NCBI GenBank assembly: GCA_946411635.1
Contig: CAMKES010000007.1
Location: 1 to 64,000 of the forward strand
Length of the DNA: 64,000 nt
Origin: an uncultured Clostridia bacterium
GTDB taxonomy: Bacteria; Bacillota; Clostridia; Christensenellales; CAG-138
Reading direction: 5' to 3'
The first letter of the stretch is position 1. Every line of letters starts with the position of its first letter. The notes beneath the pieces are model-generated. The model saw only the letters and a list, made by a program, of their open reading frames with translations. It was not told the DNA's origin and ran no database searches. Below are positions 34,203 through 42,731 of this stretch, piece by piece. Both the position numbers and the translations under genes were made by a program.

Positions 34203-35900
34203 ATGGCAATTTACCATTTGGAAGCCAAGATTATCAGCCGAGGTACAGGACGCTCGGCAGTCGCCGCCGCAGCGTATATGGGCTGCGATATAATCACAAA
34301 CGAATACGACGGGATCACCCACGACTATACCCGTAAGGGTGGTCTTGTATGGGAACATATCTTCCTTCCCGCGCAAGCTCCGCCGGAGTGGTCTGATCGC
34401 GAAACACTATGGAATGCCGTGGAACGGGCGGAGAAAACGAAGGACAGCCGCCTTGCAAGGGAGATGATCGTAGCTCTTCCTCTGGAAATACCTGCCGAGG
34501 AATGGAAAAGCATCTTGACCGAGTTTATCACGGAGCAATTCGTTTCCGATGGTATGTGTGCCGACGTCGCCATCCACGATACCGACGGTCACAATCCTCA
34601 TGCACATATCCTGCTGACCGTTCGACCTCTCAATCAGGACGGAACATGGCAATACAAAACGCAGAAAGAATACCTGTGCGTTCGGAACGGTGAGGAGAGC
34701 GGCTTTACGGCACAGGAATTCTTACAGGCAAAGCGTGACGGTTGGGAGAAGCAGTATCCATATATGAAGGATGGCAAGAAAGTGTTTCTGCCGCCGAGCA
34801 AAGCGACAGGTTTGGAGCGCTTGTCCAAACAGCCGAAAAGCACAACATACGGACGGCAAAACCCGATCACCGCACGGTGGAACAGCAAGGAACAGCTGGA
34901 AGCATGGCGCTCGGAATGGGCTAATACAGTCAACCTTCATTTAGAGAAATCACGGCAGCCGGAACGGATCGACCACCGCAGCTTTGCCGATCAGGGGATT
35001 GATCTGAAGCCGACGATTCATGAGGGCGTGACAGCCCGTGTACTGGAGAGCAAAGGCATAGTCTCCGACCGTTGCGAGCTAAATCGGCAAATCAAAGCAG
35101 ACAACGCCCTAATCCGGAAGCTGAAAGAGTTGTTGTCGGTCGTAAAGGACGTCATACAGGTCTTTGCGGAAAAGCTGGAATCCATCCGCGATACGTTGGT
35201 CGAATCCTTCTATGGACAGCGGCAGGCGACGGCAGCACACAAGTATTATTGGAATCAATACGCGACCGCCACCGATCGGCTGGATCGGTTGGAAACGCTG
35301 CTGCCGGAACTGAAAGCAAAGGTGTCGGAGCAAAAGCGTGTTCACAAGGAACTGGAATCTACGGGTAAGATCCATTTCAAGAAGCGGAAGGAGCTTGCCG
35401 AAAAGGATGCTTTGTTGATCGAGGAGGTCAACGAACTGCAAAGCGAGCGTTCCATGCTCATGCAGAAGCTGAACCTGACGGACGAAAAGCAAATCGCCGA
35501 AAAACGCGCTTCTGTCCAGCCGTTGGAAACCGAAGCGGATCGACAATACGAACTGTCGCAGGATTTCTTTGTACGGCATGAGCAGGCGAAGCAGGATTAT
35601 GACGTCGTGGAGGAAGAATCTGCGGAACAGAACATAGACCGCAAGGAACTTTGGCAGCGGCAGCAGGCGATCCGGTTGGAGAACACCCCTTGCCTACACG
35701 ACCGGCTGAAAGCACAATATGGCAAGGACTTTGACGAAGGCGGGTTCGACAGCGCAGCACGGGAAATGCATTACTACACGCAGGCGCGTCACTATGCTTT
35801 CTCTGACTACGCGAAGCGGCTGCAGCGTGAAAAATCACGGCAAAACCGAAACGACAATACACAGAAACCGCGTAGAAGAAACAGCGAGCCGGAACGGTAG
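34203..35900 (+). CDS. MobA/MobL family relaxase (MobQ)
   Basis: This 565-residue relaxase nicks oriT and attaches to the 5' end of the transferred strand through a Tyr. The N-terminal domain shows MAIYHLEAKIISRGTGRSAVAAAAY with a candidate catalytic Tyr near the start. The three-His metal site lies in HDTDGHNPHAHIL (about residues 125-137). The second half (about 300-480) is a long coiled coil (KVSEQKRVHKELES, ELQSERSMLMQKL) and the tail is basic. AAAGGAG precedes the start. The adjacent nick sequence is of the type this family cuts. No coupling protein or secretion genes are seen, so transfer depends on a helper element. Confidence 0.93.
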   Translation: MAIYHLEAKIISRGTGRSAVAAAAYMGCDIITNEYDGITHDYTRKGGLVWEHIFLPAQAPPEWSDRETLWNAVERAEKTKDSRLAREMIVALPLEIPAEEWKSILTEFITEQFVSDGMCADVAIHDTDGHNPHAHILLTVRPLNQDGTWQYKTQKEYLCVRNGEESGFTAQEFLQAKRDGWEKQYPYMKDGKKVFLPPSKATGLERLSKQPKSTTYGRQNPITARWNSKEQLEAWRSEWANTVNLHLEKSRQPERIDHRSFADQGIDLKPTIHEGVTARVLESKGIVSDRCELNRQIKADNALIRKLKELLSVVKDVIQVFAEKLESIRDTLVESFYGQRQATAAHKYYWNQYATATDRLDRLETLLPELKAKVSEQKRVHKELESTGKIHFKKRKELAEKDALLIEEVNELQSERSMLMQKLNLTDEKQIAEKRASVQPLETEADRQYELSQDFFVRHEQAKQDYDVVEEESAEQNIDRKELWQRQQAIRLENTPCLHDRLKAQYGKDFDEGGFDSAAREMHYYTQARHYAFSDYAKRLQREKSRQNRNDNTQKPRRRNSEPER

Positions 35901-35917
35901 TCCCGTTTCGGCTCGCT
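35883..35917. terminator. Hairpin between convergent relaxase and sigma genes
   Basis: AGCGAGCCG (35883-35891) pairs with CGGCTCGCT (35909-35917), with an inner AACGG/CCGTT stem. It spans the relaxase stop and lies between two convergent genes, so it may terminate both. T-runs are short. Confidence 0.6.
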
Positions 35918-35928
35918 TAAATTCATTC

Positions 35929-36480
35929 CTATCCTGCACACCCGTTTTCTGCGTATATCTGATGCATCTTTTTTCTCGCTCTTGACAAGCTCGACCTGAC
36001 GCTGCACGGACGAACGCCCATCGTTTTCGCAATCTCCCGATCCGTCATATCCCGAAAGTACTTGTATTCCATAGCGCGCTGCTGATTCTCGGGCAAAAGG
36101 ACAATAGCTCCCTTTACATTTTCAATTGCAAGCCGCGCCAATACAGCTTCCTCAACCGATTCATTTACATCCGAATATACAAGCGTGTAATCGCAGTCGT
36201 CCGTGTTGTCGACAATGTATTTTCTTCTCGTTTCGCGCCGACGCAGTACATCGATGCTTTTCCGCCTGATACATGTGATCAGAAACCGGCAGATTGCATT
36301 GCTTTCGACCTCGCGGATCTTTTCGGGATGAGAGAGCGCATATGTAAAGAAGTCCTGCACAACATCCTCGGCGTCGTGATAGTTGTGTACGATTTTGTTT
36401 GCTTCCTGTAAAAGCAGATAATAGTATTGTTGATACAGATCGCCCAGATAGGAACGATCAAATGCGCTCATTTCTGACAT
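35929..36480 (-). CDS. ECF-type sigma factor
   Basis: This 183-residue sigma-70 family factor has region 2 (YHDAEDVVQDFFTYALSHPEKI and FLITCIRRKSIDVLRRRE) and region 4 (LPENQQRAMEYKYFRDMTDREIAKTMGVRPCSVRSSLSRARKKM). It is the last gene of a minus-strand run of three lipoprotein genes, 6 bases after the short one. An AAAGGAGG lies 14 bases upstream of the ATG at 36480; the in-frame ATG at 36471 is an alternative. It probably directs transcription of this gene group or of envelope genes. No classical anti-sigma gene is adjacent, so a lipoprotein or the two-component system may supply the signal. Confidence 0.88.
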   Translation of the reverse strand: MSEMSAFDRSYLGDLYQQYYYLLLQEANKIVHNYHDAEDVVQDFFTYALSHPEKIREVESNAICRFLITCIRRKSIDVLRRRETRRKYIVDNTDDCDYTLVYSDVNESVEEAVLARLAIENVKGAIVLLPENQQRAMEYKYFRDMTDREIAKTMGVRPCSVRSSLSRARKKMHQIYAENGCAG

Positions 36481-36486
36481 TGCTCC

Positions 36487-36663
36487 CTAAACCGCCTCCT
36501 TTCTCGGTGTTCCCGCGCCGGGGAAATCCGCGTTTTGTCGATCGCACGGATGACGGGAAGCGAGCGGCAGCTGCCATGGCTCCCCCGCAGCGTCCTGTTC
36601 CGGCGTTGGTACACAGGCGAGAAGCAGGATAAGTGTGAAAAGAATAATAAGCAATCGTTTCAT
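36487..36663 (-). CDS. Short lipoprotein (truncated relative of its neighbours)
   Basis: This 58-residue product consists of a lipoprotein signal peptide MKRLLIILFTLILLLACVPTPE with lipobox LLAC, followed by only about 40 residues. The signal and the first residues after the Cys are almost identical to those of the two larger lipoproteins upstream (LLLACVPTPEEE). The rest bears no resemblance to them. The ATG at 36663 has AAAGGAGG 6 bases before it. It may be a remnant of a third full-length copy or a genuine small lipoprotein. Confidence 0.6.
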   Translation of the reverse strand: MKRLLIILFTLILLLACVPTPEQDAAGEPWQLPLASRHPCDRQNADFPGAGTPRKEAV

Positions 36664-36682
36664 CATAATCCTCCTTTGGATC

Positions 36683-38008
36683 TCATCCGGCATACAGCAG
36701 AGATCCGTCGATCCCGCTTAATATCATCAGCACATTGTTCGGTAAGTCGTTTTCATTGTTGAACGGCTCTGCGCCGCCGTCGGCTTTCTCGCAGGTTGTT
36801 CGCGAACCTTCAAACGTCCATACGGGGATCAGCGTATATCGATCGGGATGATCTTTCATCGGTATGCGAAAGTATCCAAGTGAGATCCGGTTGACCGCGA
36901 TCTCTGCGGAAATCGTGTTTTCGTCGAGCCACGAATAGGTCGCCTTCATGCTCTTCTCAAACTGCACCTGTATGTCCGAAAACGGCATAAGCGCTGCGTT
37001 TCCTAGCTCGCTGACGATTTCCGAGGGACACACATAGCTTACGGTCGTTCTTCCGTCTCCTTTATAAAAGCAGACAAGCAGCATCTCGTTCGGCCACGGC
37101 GCGCTGTACGCATTGGCGTCGACCGCCGTTTCCGTAAAGGGCGACGACATGATCCCGTTGTATGCGGGCGCATAATAACAGCAGATCGTGTTGTGCCCGT
37201 CCATCACCGAAACGCAGGCATAGCGGTCGGAAAGCCCGATTCCTTCGATCAACGTGTCCGCGGTCGTTTTTGCCTCTTCCGTGCTTTGCACGCCGTGATC
37301 CATAAGCCCGCAGGCAGGCGTTATGCTGTCAATGTGTAGAACGCTTTCCCGCTTATCATTCGACTCTTCCGATTGCGGCTTCCACATAAAGTTCGCGCAT
37401 TCCATGCCGTTTTCATCCAAAATGCGGCACTCCATTGCGCCGTACCGACCAATCAACTCATACGCGTCAAGCGACGTGACCGTTCCCGAGACCGCCGACT
37501 GCCGCATCTCAAACAAGCGTTCGAGCTCGGCGTTCTGCGTATCGATGTACGCGTCGCGATCCGCGTCGGAATCAAACGACATCTCGCTTGTATGCGAAAG
37601 CATCTGTCTGACCTCCTCGATCCATTGATCGACGTCCTCGACGGAATACGCCTGCCCGCCGTGATCGGAGATGCGGAGCGAACCGCCGGGGATCAGCTTG
37701 TACAAAAGCTTTGCCGCAATCTGCGGATCAATCGCCGTAGGTTTGACCTCCACGATCGGAAAATGGAGGACTTCCGGTACGGAGATCTTCGCCGAAACGG
37801 TCACCGAAACCGTCCCGTCCCGAAAGTAAAACGTGTCGTTCCATTCCGCCGGGACCGCGTTCAGAATCCCCTGTATCTGATCACCCGCTTCGCACTGCCG
37901 CACGGTCTGAGGTTTTTCTCCCTTATTCACTACATACTCTTCCTCCGGCGTCGGCACGCAGGCGAGAAGCAGTGCAAGCGTTAGACAAAGAATAATGATT
38001 CGTTTCAT
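36683..38008 (-). CDS. DUF6034-like lipoprotein
   Basis: This 441-residue lipoprotein has signal peptide MKRIIILCLTLALLLA and Cys at about 17 (lipobox LLAC followed by VPTPEEE), so it should be attached to the outer face of the cytoplasmic membrane. The mature part has alternating beta-rich blocks, no catalytic motif I recognise and no further membrane segment. It resembles the next gene in signal, length and spacing of conserved blocks (RISLGYFRIPMKDHPDRYTLIPVWTFEG versus the matching RVVLEYAVVMWRDHGDVYKL stretch), so the two are paralogues. It lies 12 bases after the larger paralogue and before the short lipoprotein and sigma gene. Confidence 0.7.
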   Translation of the reverse strand: MKRIIILCLTLALLLACVPTPEEEYVVNKGEKPQTVRQCEAGDQIQGILNAVPAEWNDTFYFRDGTVSVTVSAKISVPEVLHFPIVEVKPTAIDPQIAAKLLYKLIPGGSLRISDHGGQAYSVEDVDQWIEEVRQMLSHTSEMSFDSDADRDAYIDTQNAELERLFEMRQSAVSGTVTSLDAYELIGRYGAMECRILDENGMECANFMWKPQSEESNDKRESVLHIDSITPACGLMDHGVQSTEEAKTTADTLIEGIGLSDRYACVSVMDGHNTICCYYAPAYNGIMSSPFTETAVDANAYSAPWPNEMLLVCFYKGDGRTTVSYVCPSEIVSELGNAALMPFSDIQVQFEKSMKATYSWLDENTISAEIAVNRISLGYFRIPMKDHPDRYTLIPVWTFEGSRTTCEKADGGAEPFNNENDLPNNVLMILSGIDGSLLYAG

Positions 38009-38020
38009 TGGTTATCTCCT

Positions 38021-39289
38021 TTAGTTCGGCAGCACCTTGCCGGTTGCTGCGTCAAGACTGACATGGACAACATCGGTGCGAACACCATACTGTTCGACCG
38101 TGCCGAAATCAGGCGTTTGGACGCGTTCGCCGCCGTAAAAGTTCCAGACCGGGATCAGCTTGTATACGTCGCCGTGGTCACGCCACATCACGACCGCGTA
38201 TTCCAACACGACCCGATCCACATAGATTTCACGGTCACCGGAAAACACGACGTCCTCCGGCAGCCATGCATACTGGTTTTTCAGCTGCTGCTTTGCATTG
38301 GAAAGAATCTGCTCGAACGGCAAAATGCCGACGTCCGTCTGCGGCAGCGCGGACGCTTTGCCCGGGTTTCTCCAGTTCACCTGCGTAATGCCTTCGCGGT
38401 CAATTTCAACAATCAGCGTGTCGGCATGCCAGATGTCTGCAACTAACATCGAATCGTCGCGTCCCAAAACGTATCGCTCCGCAGCAGCAGTTCCGTTCAC
38501 CGCCGGACGGAAGGTCATACAATAGGAATCTGCGGTTGCTGTTTCATTCCATCGATGCTCCGTCTTCCAAAGCGCCAGCTGCGGTGTGATCTTTGCAGCA
38601 AGCGCGATTGCGGTTTGCTCTGCCTGCGCCTGATCCAGATCGGATGCGGGAACGGTCTCGAATTCGTGGTCGTAGCGCGGATAAACGCGCGCCGCATCGC
38701 GCATATGCATCAGGTTTTTCCAGCAAAAGAGCTCCATCGTATGTCCTTCATACTGTGCGATTGCCATAAAATACCGCGCGCCATCCACGTCCTGCATCCT
38801 GCGTTCAATCGGCTCGGCGTCCGGCACTTCGGAGGAAGCCGTTCGATACTCCTCCTGCAAGTCTGCCAACTCTTCCTTTGCGGCTTGATTATCGTCGCTG
38901 CCCGGGTCGGTATGCTCCATCGTGTAGACGCACGCTTCCATCTCCGCCTTGATCACGTCCTGCGTGCGTTCGGGGTATGGATAAACCGGTGCTTCGCCGA
39001 TCAGTGCGGTCAAGAAGGCGTTCAGTTCGCGATCGGTGAACGCTGCCTTTTCATAGGCGATCTCCGAATATGGCGCAGTCGCTTTGACCGTGACCGTTGC
39101 ATCGATCACAACACGATTGCCCGGATCGTCAAGAATGACTTCACTGACCGTCTCCGGATAGGATTCGGCAGTTTGCGCCGTGTCGACCCTTCCCGTCTGC
39201 GCATCGCCGAAGACGACTTCCTCTTCCGGCGTCGGCACACAGGCGAGCAGCAGGGCAAGCGATAAGCAAAGAATAATGATTCGTTTCAT
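38021..39289 (-). CDS. DUF6034-like lipoprotein, paralogue
   Basis: This 422-residue lipoprotein has signal peptide MKRIIILCLSLALLLA, lipobox LLAC and the same VPTPEEE after the Cys as the neighbouring copy; the signal differs by only one residue. The mature region shares the C-terminal DVYKLIPVWNFYG block with the paralogue (TLIPVWTFEG). I know no function for the family. It is the first gene of the lipoprotein-sigma operon and is divergent from the response-regulator gene across 246 bases that contain direct repeats, so both directions may be controlled together. Confidence 0.7.
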   Translation of the reverse strand: MKRIIILCLSLALLLACVPTPEEEVVFGDAQTGRVDTAQTAESYPETVSEVILDDPGNRVVIDATVTVKATAPYSEIAYEKAAFTDRELNAFLTALIGEAPVYPYPERTQDVIKAEMEACVYTMEHTDPGSDDNQAAKEELADLQEEYRTASSEVPDAEPIERRMQDVDGARYFMAIAQYEGHTMELFCWKNLMHMRDAARVYPRYDHEFETVPASDLDQAQAEQTAIALAAKITPQLALWKTEHRWNETATADSYCMTFRPAVNGTAAAERYVLGRDDSMLVADIWHADTLIVEIDREGITQVNWRNPGKASALPQTDVGILPFEQILSNAKQQLKNQYAWLPEDVVFSGDREIYVDRVVLEYAVVMWRDHGDVYKLIPVWNFYGGERVQTPDFGTVEQYGVRTDVVHVSLDAATGKVLPN

Positions 39290-39535
39290 GAGAAATCTCC
39301 TTTCGTTCCGTCAATTCCAGTTCTTTGCACGCAGTATAACAGACAGAAAACGGGAAATGTTGCGTTTTGCACGAAACGACAGAATCGGCGCAGTTTTGGT
39401 CGATCGGTTCTTTTTATGAGAATTGCTCCTTGCATGAAAAGACGTAAAATGTGCCGTTTTGGTTATTGCGGGGACTTGCTTTTTTCGCTCCGATGGGTCA
39501 TGATAAGGGTATCGAATTCATGGCAGGAGTACAGC
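39290..39535. promoter_or_regulatory. Divergent promoter region with repeated candidate operator
   Basis: The region between the lipoprotein operon and the response regulator holds two 20-base direct repeats, at 39350-39369 (ACGGGAAATGTTGCGTTTTG) and 39442-39461 (ACGTAAAATGTGCCGTTTTG), which match at 16 of 20 positions. A looser third copy lies at about 39376-39398. LytTR regulators bind direct repeats, so these are candidate sites for the adjacent regulator. Binding is inferred. Confidence 0.45.
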
Positions 39536-40252
39536 ATGCGGATTCTTTTTTGCGACGACGAGCCCGAAATCTTAACGCAGATCCGGGACTATGTAAAGGA
39601 GTTCTTTCAAAGCATCGGCGGAATACAGCCGGAGTACGCGGCGTATTCGGACGGGGATTCCCTGCTTGCAAGCGAAAATCTGAAGGCTGATCTTGCGTTT
39701 TTGGACGTGGAGATGCCCGGCGTCAACGGCATCCATGTCGGCGTCAAGCTGAAGGAAGCGAATCCGAACATCCGGATCTTCATTGTGACCGCATTCCCGG
39801 ACTATCTGGACGACGCCATGCGCTTTCAGGTGTTCCGTTACCTTAGTAAACCCATCGACAAAAACCGGCTGTTCCGCAATCTCAAGGACGCGGTCTCGCA
39901 GTACAATATGGAATCCAAGACCTACGCCGTCGAAACGACGGAGGGGATCATCACGCTTCGGGCGGAGGAAATCGTCTGCGTGGAGGCGTTTCAGCGGCAG
40001 GTCCTGTTAACGTCCGTCGACGGCTCGTACCGATGCACAGGCACCATGGACGATTGGCGAAGGACATTGACGCTGCCATGCTTCTTTCAACCGCACAGGA
40101 GCTTCATCATCAATATGCGATTTGTCCGGGAGATCGGAAAGGACACCGTCCTTCTGCGATACGGAAAGAATACGAAGCTCACCTACCTGACCAGACGGAA
40201 GCATACCGAATTCAAAGATACCTATCTCATGTATCTGGAAAGCGTCAAGTAA
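39536..40252 (+). CDS. LytTR-family response regulator (AgrA/LytR-like)
   Basis: This 238-residue regulator has an N-terminal receiver domain (CDDEPEIL at 6-13, phospho-acceptor Asp about 57 in FLDVEMPG, Lys in YLSKPID) and a C-terminal LytTR DNA-binding domain (about 138-235) with FFQPHRSFIINMRFVREI. ATG 39536 has AGGAG 6 bases before it. Its stop overlaps the kinase start (TAATG). No AgrB/AgrD-like genes are next to it, so the signal is unknown. The repeats upstream may be its own binding sites. Confidence 0.92.
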   Translation: MRILFCDDEPEILTQIRDYVKEFFQSIGGIQPEYAAYSDGDSLLASENLKADLAFLDVEMPGVNGIHVGVKLKEANPNIRIFIVTAFPDYLDDAMRFQVFRYLSKPIDKNRLFRNLKDAVSQYNMESKTYAVETTEGIITLRAEEIVCVEAFQRQVLLTSVDGSYRCTGTMDDWRRTLTLPCFFQPHRSFIINMRFVREIGKDTVLLRYGKNTKLTYLTRRKHTEFKDTYLMYLESVK

Positions 40253-41550
40253 TGACAAGGATCATCAGCTTTATTCTCACATATATTGCCGAAGCGCTGA
40301 TTGCGTGGCTGTATTTCGATTACATCTACGAACGCAGAAGAAAGGCGTATCTTGCCCTATTGATGTATCTTGCGGGCTACGGCGTCCTGTTTGGCCTGCA
40401 ATTTTTCGGCAGCGTGATCGTCAACATTGGCGCGTTCTTTGCCGTTACAACGGCTCTGGCACTGTTCGGTCATCGGTGCAAGGTCAGGACCGCGATCTTT
40501 CATGCTGCGTTTCTGACGTTCATCATGGCGGGATCGGAAATCCTCTGCGATCTGATCATCAGCCGTTTCGGGCACGGGTTTGCCGATTATCAGACGAACA
40601 ATTCCGCCATGATCGCCCTGATGGCATCGAGCAAGCTTCTGTATCTGTTGCTTTCGCTGATCGGCGCGCGCATTTTTTCACCGCACAAGCGACACCGCGA
40701 AGAGCCGAAGATGATGATCCTGTTCTGCGCGCTGCCGTTGCTGTCGTCGATCCTTGCCTTTGTCCTCATCCAAACGGCGTCCAAAACAGAACTGAACGCA
40801 TCGTCCGGCATGATGATCGTGCTGACGGTGTTCTCGCTTTTGATCGTCAATCTGCTGTTTTTGGTGCTGTATAATTACATCCAGCACACGAACGAAGAAT
40901 ATCTGGCGCTGCAGCTCAGCCAGCAGAAGGAGGAAGCGGATACCGCATACTATCAGGCGCTGCAGAAGCAGGCGGACAGCCAGCGCATTCTGATCCATGA
41001 TATGAAAAACCATCTCAGCGTGATGGACGGGCTTCTTGAAAGCGGTAATCTTAAAGAACTGAAACAGTATCTTGCCGGGCTCATGAAAGATCCCGCACTC
41101 ACGCAAAAGGCGCGCAAGTGCAGCGATCCGATCCTGAACATGATCCTGCTTCGCTTTGCTGAGGAATGCGAGAACAAGGGGATCGCGTTTCAATGTGACG
41201 TGCGCGAAAACACCGTGTCCTTCATGGACGCGCCGAGCATCACGACGCTGTTCGGCAATCTTCTCTCCAACGCGATGGAAGCGGCGGAGCAATCCGAAGA
41301 TCCCAACATAGAGCTGTCAGTCACGCCTTCACAGGACAGCGTCATTCTCTCGGTCGCGAACACCTGTGCCGAGCCGCCGAAAAAGGACGAAACCGGCATG
41401 CTGCTGACGACAAAAGCGGACCCGTCTCTGCACGGATTTGGGCTAAAAGCGATCAACCGTATCGTCCGTCGCTATCACGGAGATTCTCTGATGCGCTATG
41501 ATTCGGAACAAAAGCGTTTCTGCTTTGTGATCCGGTTCCCTCTGTCTTGA
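40252..41550 (+). CDS. GHKL-domain sensor histidine kinase (AgrC-like)
   Basis: This 432-residue membrane kinase has about six membrane helices (residues 1-205), a coiled linker and a dimerisation region with the phospho-acceptor His in LIHDMKNHLSVMDGLL (about 250). The GHKL ATPase domain shows TLFGNLLSNAMEAAE (N box, about 330-344) and GFGLKAINRIV (G box). It is coupled to the response-regulator gene by a one-base overlap. The multi-helix sensor resembles peptide-sensing AgrC kinases, but no pheromone gene is seen nearby. Confidence 0.92.
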   Translation: MTRIISFILTYIAEALIAWLYFDYIYERRRKAYLALLMYLAGYGVLFGLQFFGSVIVNIGAFFAVTTALALFGHRCKVRTAIFHAAFLTFIMAGSEILCDLIISRFGHGFADYQTNNSAMIALMASSKLLYLLLSLIGARIFSPHKRHREEPKMMILFCALPLLSSILAFVLIQTASKTELNASSGMMIVLTVFSLLIVNLLFLVLYNYIQHTNEEYLALQLSQQKEEADTAYYQALQKQADSQRILIHDMKNHLSVMDGLLESGNLKELKQYLAGLMKDPALTQKARKCSDPILNMILLRFAEECENKGIAFQCDVRENTVSFMDAPSITTLFGNLLSNAMEAAEQSEDPNIELSVTPSQDSVILSVANTCAEPPKKDETGMLLTTKADPSLHGFGLKAINRIVRRYHGDSLMRYDSEQKRFCFVIRFPLS

Positions 41551-41570
41551 ATGAATTGAGCTATATAAAC

Positions 41571-41635
41571 GAGGAGATTTGCCAAGGATTTTTGAAAAAC
41601 CCCCTTGACAAATCTCCTCTAAAGCCGCTTTTTTT
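41571..41635 (+). terminator. Long hairpin terminator after the kinase gene
   Basis: GAGGAGATTTG (41571-41581) pairs with CAAATCTCCTC (41609-41619). Inside, separated by one C-A mismatch, CAAGG pairs with CCTTG. A run of eight T starts about 8 bases later. It marks the downstream edge of the lower-GC region. Confidence 0.75.
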
Positions 41636-42593
41636 ATTGCATCCGGAAGACCGGGGTCGATTCGTCGAGCACCTCGCTCGCGGGCAGGTACAGCCGTGTC
41701 GAGTCGCCGAACAGACGGTAGTTGTAGAAGATCAGCAAAACGCCGTCGTATCCCTTCGGCACCAGCACGCCCTCCTGCCAGGTGAAGCGCAGCTCGCGGC
41801 CGTACCAGTCGGCCTCCTCGTTCGGGCCGGTCTTCTGCCAGCACTGCACCTGCGTGCCGTACCAGTCGGCGACGAACGGGCGCAGTCCGTTTTCGTCCTC
41901 GCGCACCGCGATCCGGTTGTCCAGCAGGTAATAATCGCCGAACGTGACGGCGCTCTGCGCGCCGTTTTCCTGCGCGTCCTCGCCCGCAAAGACGAGACGC
42001 ACCGTCGCAACGTGCCATTCGTATCCGTCGCGCGGCGGGAAAAGCTCGTTTCCGTCGGTCACTTCGTAGTCCGTGATCTCGACCGTGCCGGTCACGTCGA
42101 CGCCGCGGTCCTCGTACGACGCGGTGGTATACGGCGCGGGCACGCCGACCGTAAGCTCGTTCAGCGTTTTTCCGGACAGCGCCGCCGGCAGCGGCTCGCC
42201 CTCCGTGTATCCGCAGCGCGTGCAGACCGCGGGCGTCTGATACGTTGCGTCCGTCATGCTGTGCCCGAGCGGTTCGCCGCGCGTGATCCCGCAGCGCAGA
42301 CACGTTTCGGGCTCCAGGCAGGTCGCCTCGCGGAATTCATGCCCGAGCGGTTCGCCGCGCGTGATCCCGCAGCGTTGGCACGTTTCGGATTCCGTGCAGG
42401 TCGCCTCGCAGAATTCATGCCCGAGCGGTTCGCCGCGCGTGATCCCGCAGCGTTGGCACGTTTCGGGTTCCAGACAGGTCGCGCCGCGAAACGCATGATT
42501 TCCGAACGTGCAGGTCGCAAAAAGCAGGACCAGCAGCACGGCGATCCCCGCCGTCCCGATCCCGACGCCCGTCCAGAGCAGGATCCGTTTCAT
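41634..42593 (-). CDS. Membrane-anchored protein with Cys-rich tandem repeats
   Basis: This 319-residue protein has an N-terminal membrane helix (about 5-27). Four 26-residue repeats follow, the first three nearly identical in DNA with a 78-bp period (42263-42496): each reads roughly H-x-F-x2-ATC-x-E-x-ETC-x-RCGITRGEPLG. The fourth is degenerate (ATYQTPAVCTRCGYTEG). CxxC pairs suggest small zinc-binding or disulfide knuckles. Similar repeats occur in secreted proteins of gut Clostridia. The C-terminal 185 residues are an extracytoplasmic domain (beta-rich, DUF-type) that I cannot name. The ATG at 42593 has AGGAGG upstream. Confidence 0.7.
   Translation of the reverse strand: MKRILLWTGVGIGTAGIAVLLVLLFATCTFGNHAFRGATCLEPETCQRCGITRGEPLGHEFCEATCTESETCQRCGITRGEPLGHEFREATCLEPETCLRCGITRGEPLGHSMTDATYQTPAVCTRCGYTEGEPLPAALSGKTLNELTVGVPAPYTTASYEDRGVDVTGTVEITDYEVTDGNELFPPRDGYEWHVATVRLVFAGEDAQENGAQSAVTFGDYYLLDNRIAVREDENGLRPFVADWYGTQVQCWQKTGPNEEADWYGRELRFTWQEGVLVPKGYDGVLLIFYNYRLFGDSTRLYLPASEVLDESTPVFRMQ
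42263..42496 (-). repeat. Three 78-bp tandem repeats coding Cys motifs
   Basis: The sequence GCCCGAGCGGTTCGCC recurs at 42263, 42341 and 42419 with the whole 78-bp unit nearly unchanged. High identity at the DNA level implies recent duplication or ongoing gene conversion within the coding region. Confidence 0.9.
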
Positions 42594-42704
42594 TTGCGCC
42601 GTTCCTCCTTCGTAATGTTCGTTCAGTGTATCATACGCCCGTTTGAATTGCAAGTATGCATTCCGTTCCCCGCCGGACGCCGTTCCCTCCAAAAAAACAA
42701 AAAA

Positions 42705-42719
42705 TCCCCCGAAGGGGGA
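42705..42719 (-). terminator. Terminator of cdsA
   Basis: TCCCCC/GGGGGA with a 3-base loop, followed on the minus strand by TTTTTTG and further T-rich sequence, directly downstream of the cdsA stop. Confidence 0.85.
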
Positions 42720-42731
42720 CAGAAACCGCGC

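Larger units (their letters stand above)
28130..35920. mobile_element. Tn4451-type integrative mobilizable element (core)
   Basis: The segment encodes TnpV, TnpW and the large serine recombinase TnpX (the transposon proteins named in Tn4451), plus a TraD-like protein, an oriT and a MobA/MobL relaxase. It carries no type IV secretion genes, so it should be mobilised by other conjugative elements. Its base composition is lower in GC than the flanks. Exact ends could not be fixed; the left end is probably between 28,100 and 28,180, near the palindrome CTATTCTG/CAGAATAG (28130-28172). The right end is either near 35,920 or, if the following sigma/lipoprotein/two-component genes are cargo, near 41,620. 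Confidence 0.75.

Noticed and set aside
41571..41619. Right attachment site of the element
   Set aside because: The sequence is a strong terminator hairpin, and I found no matching direct repeat at the left edge, so calling it an att site is not supported.
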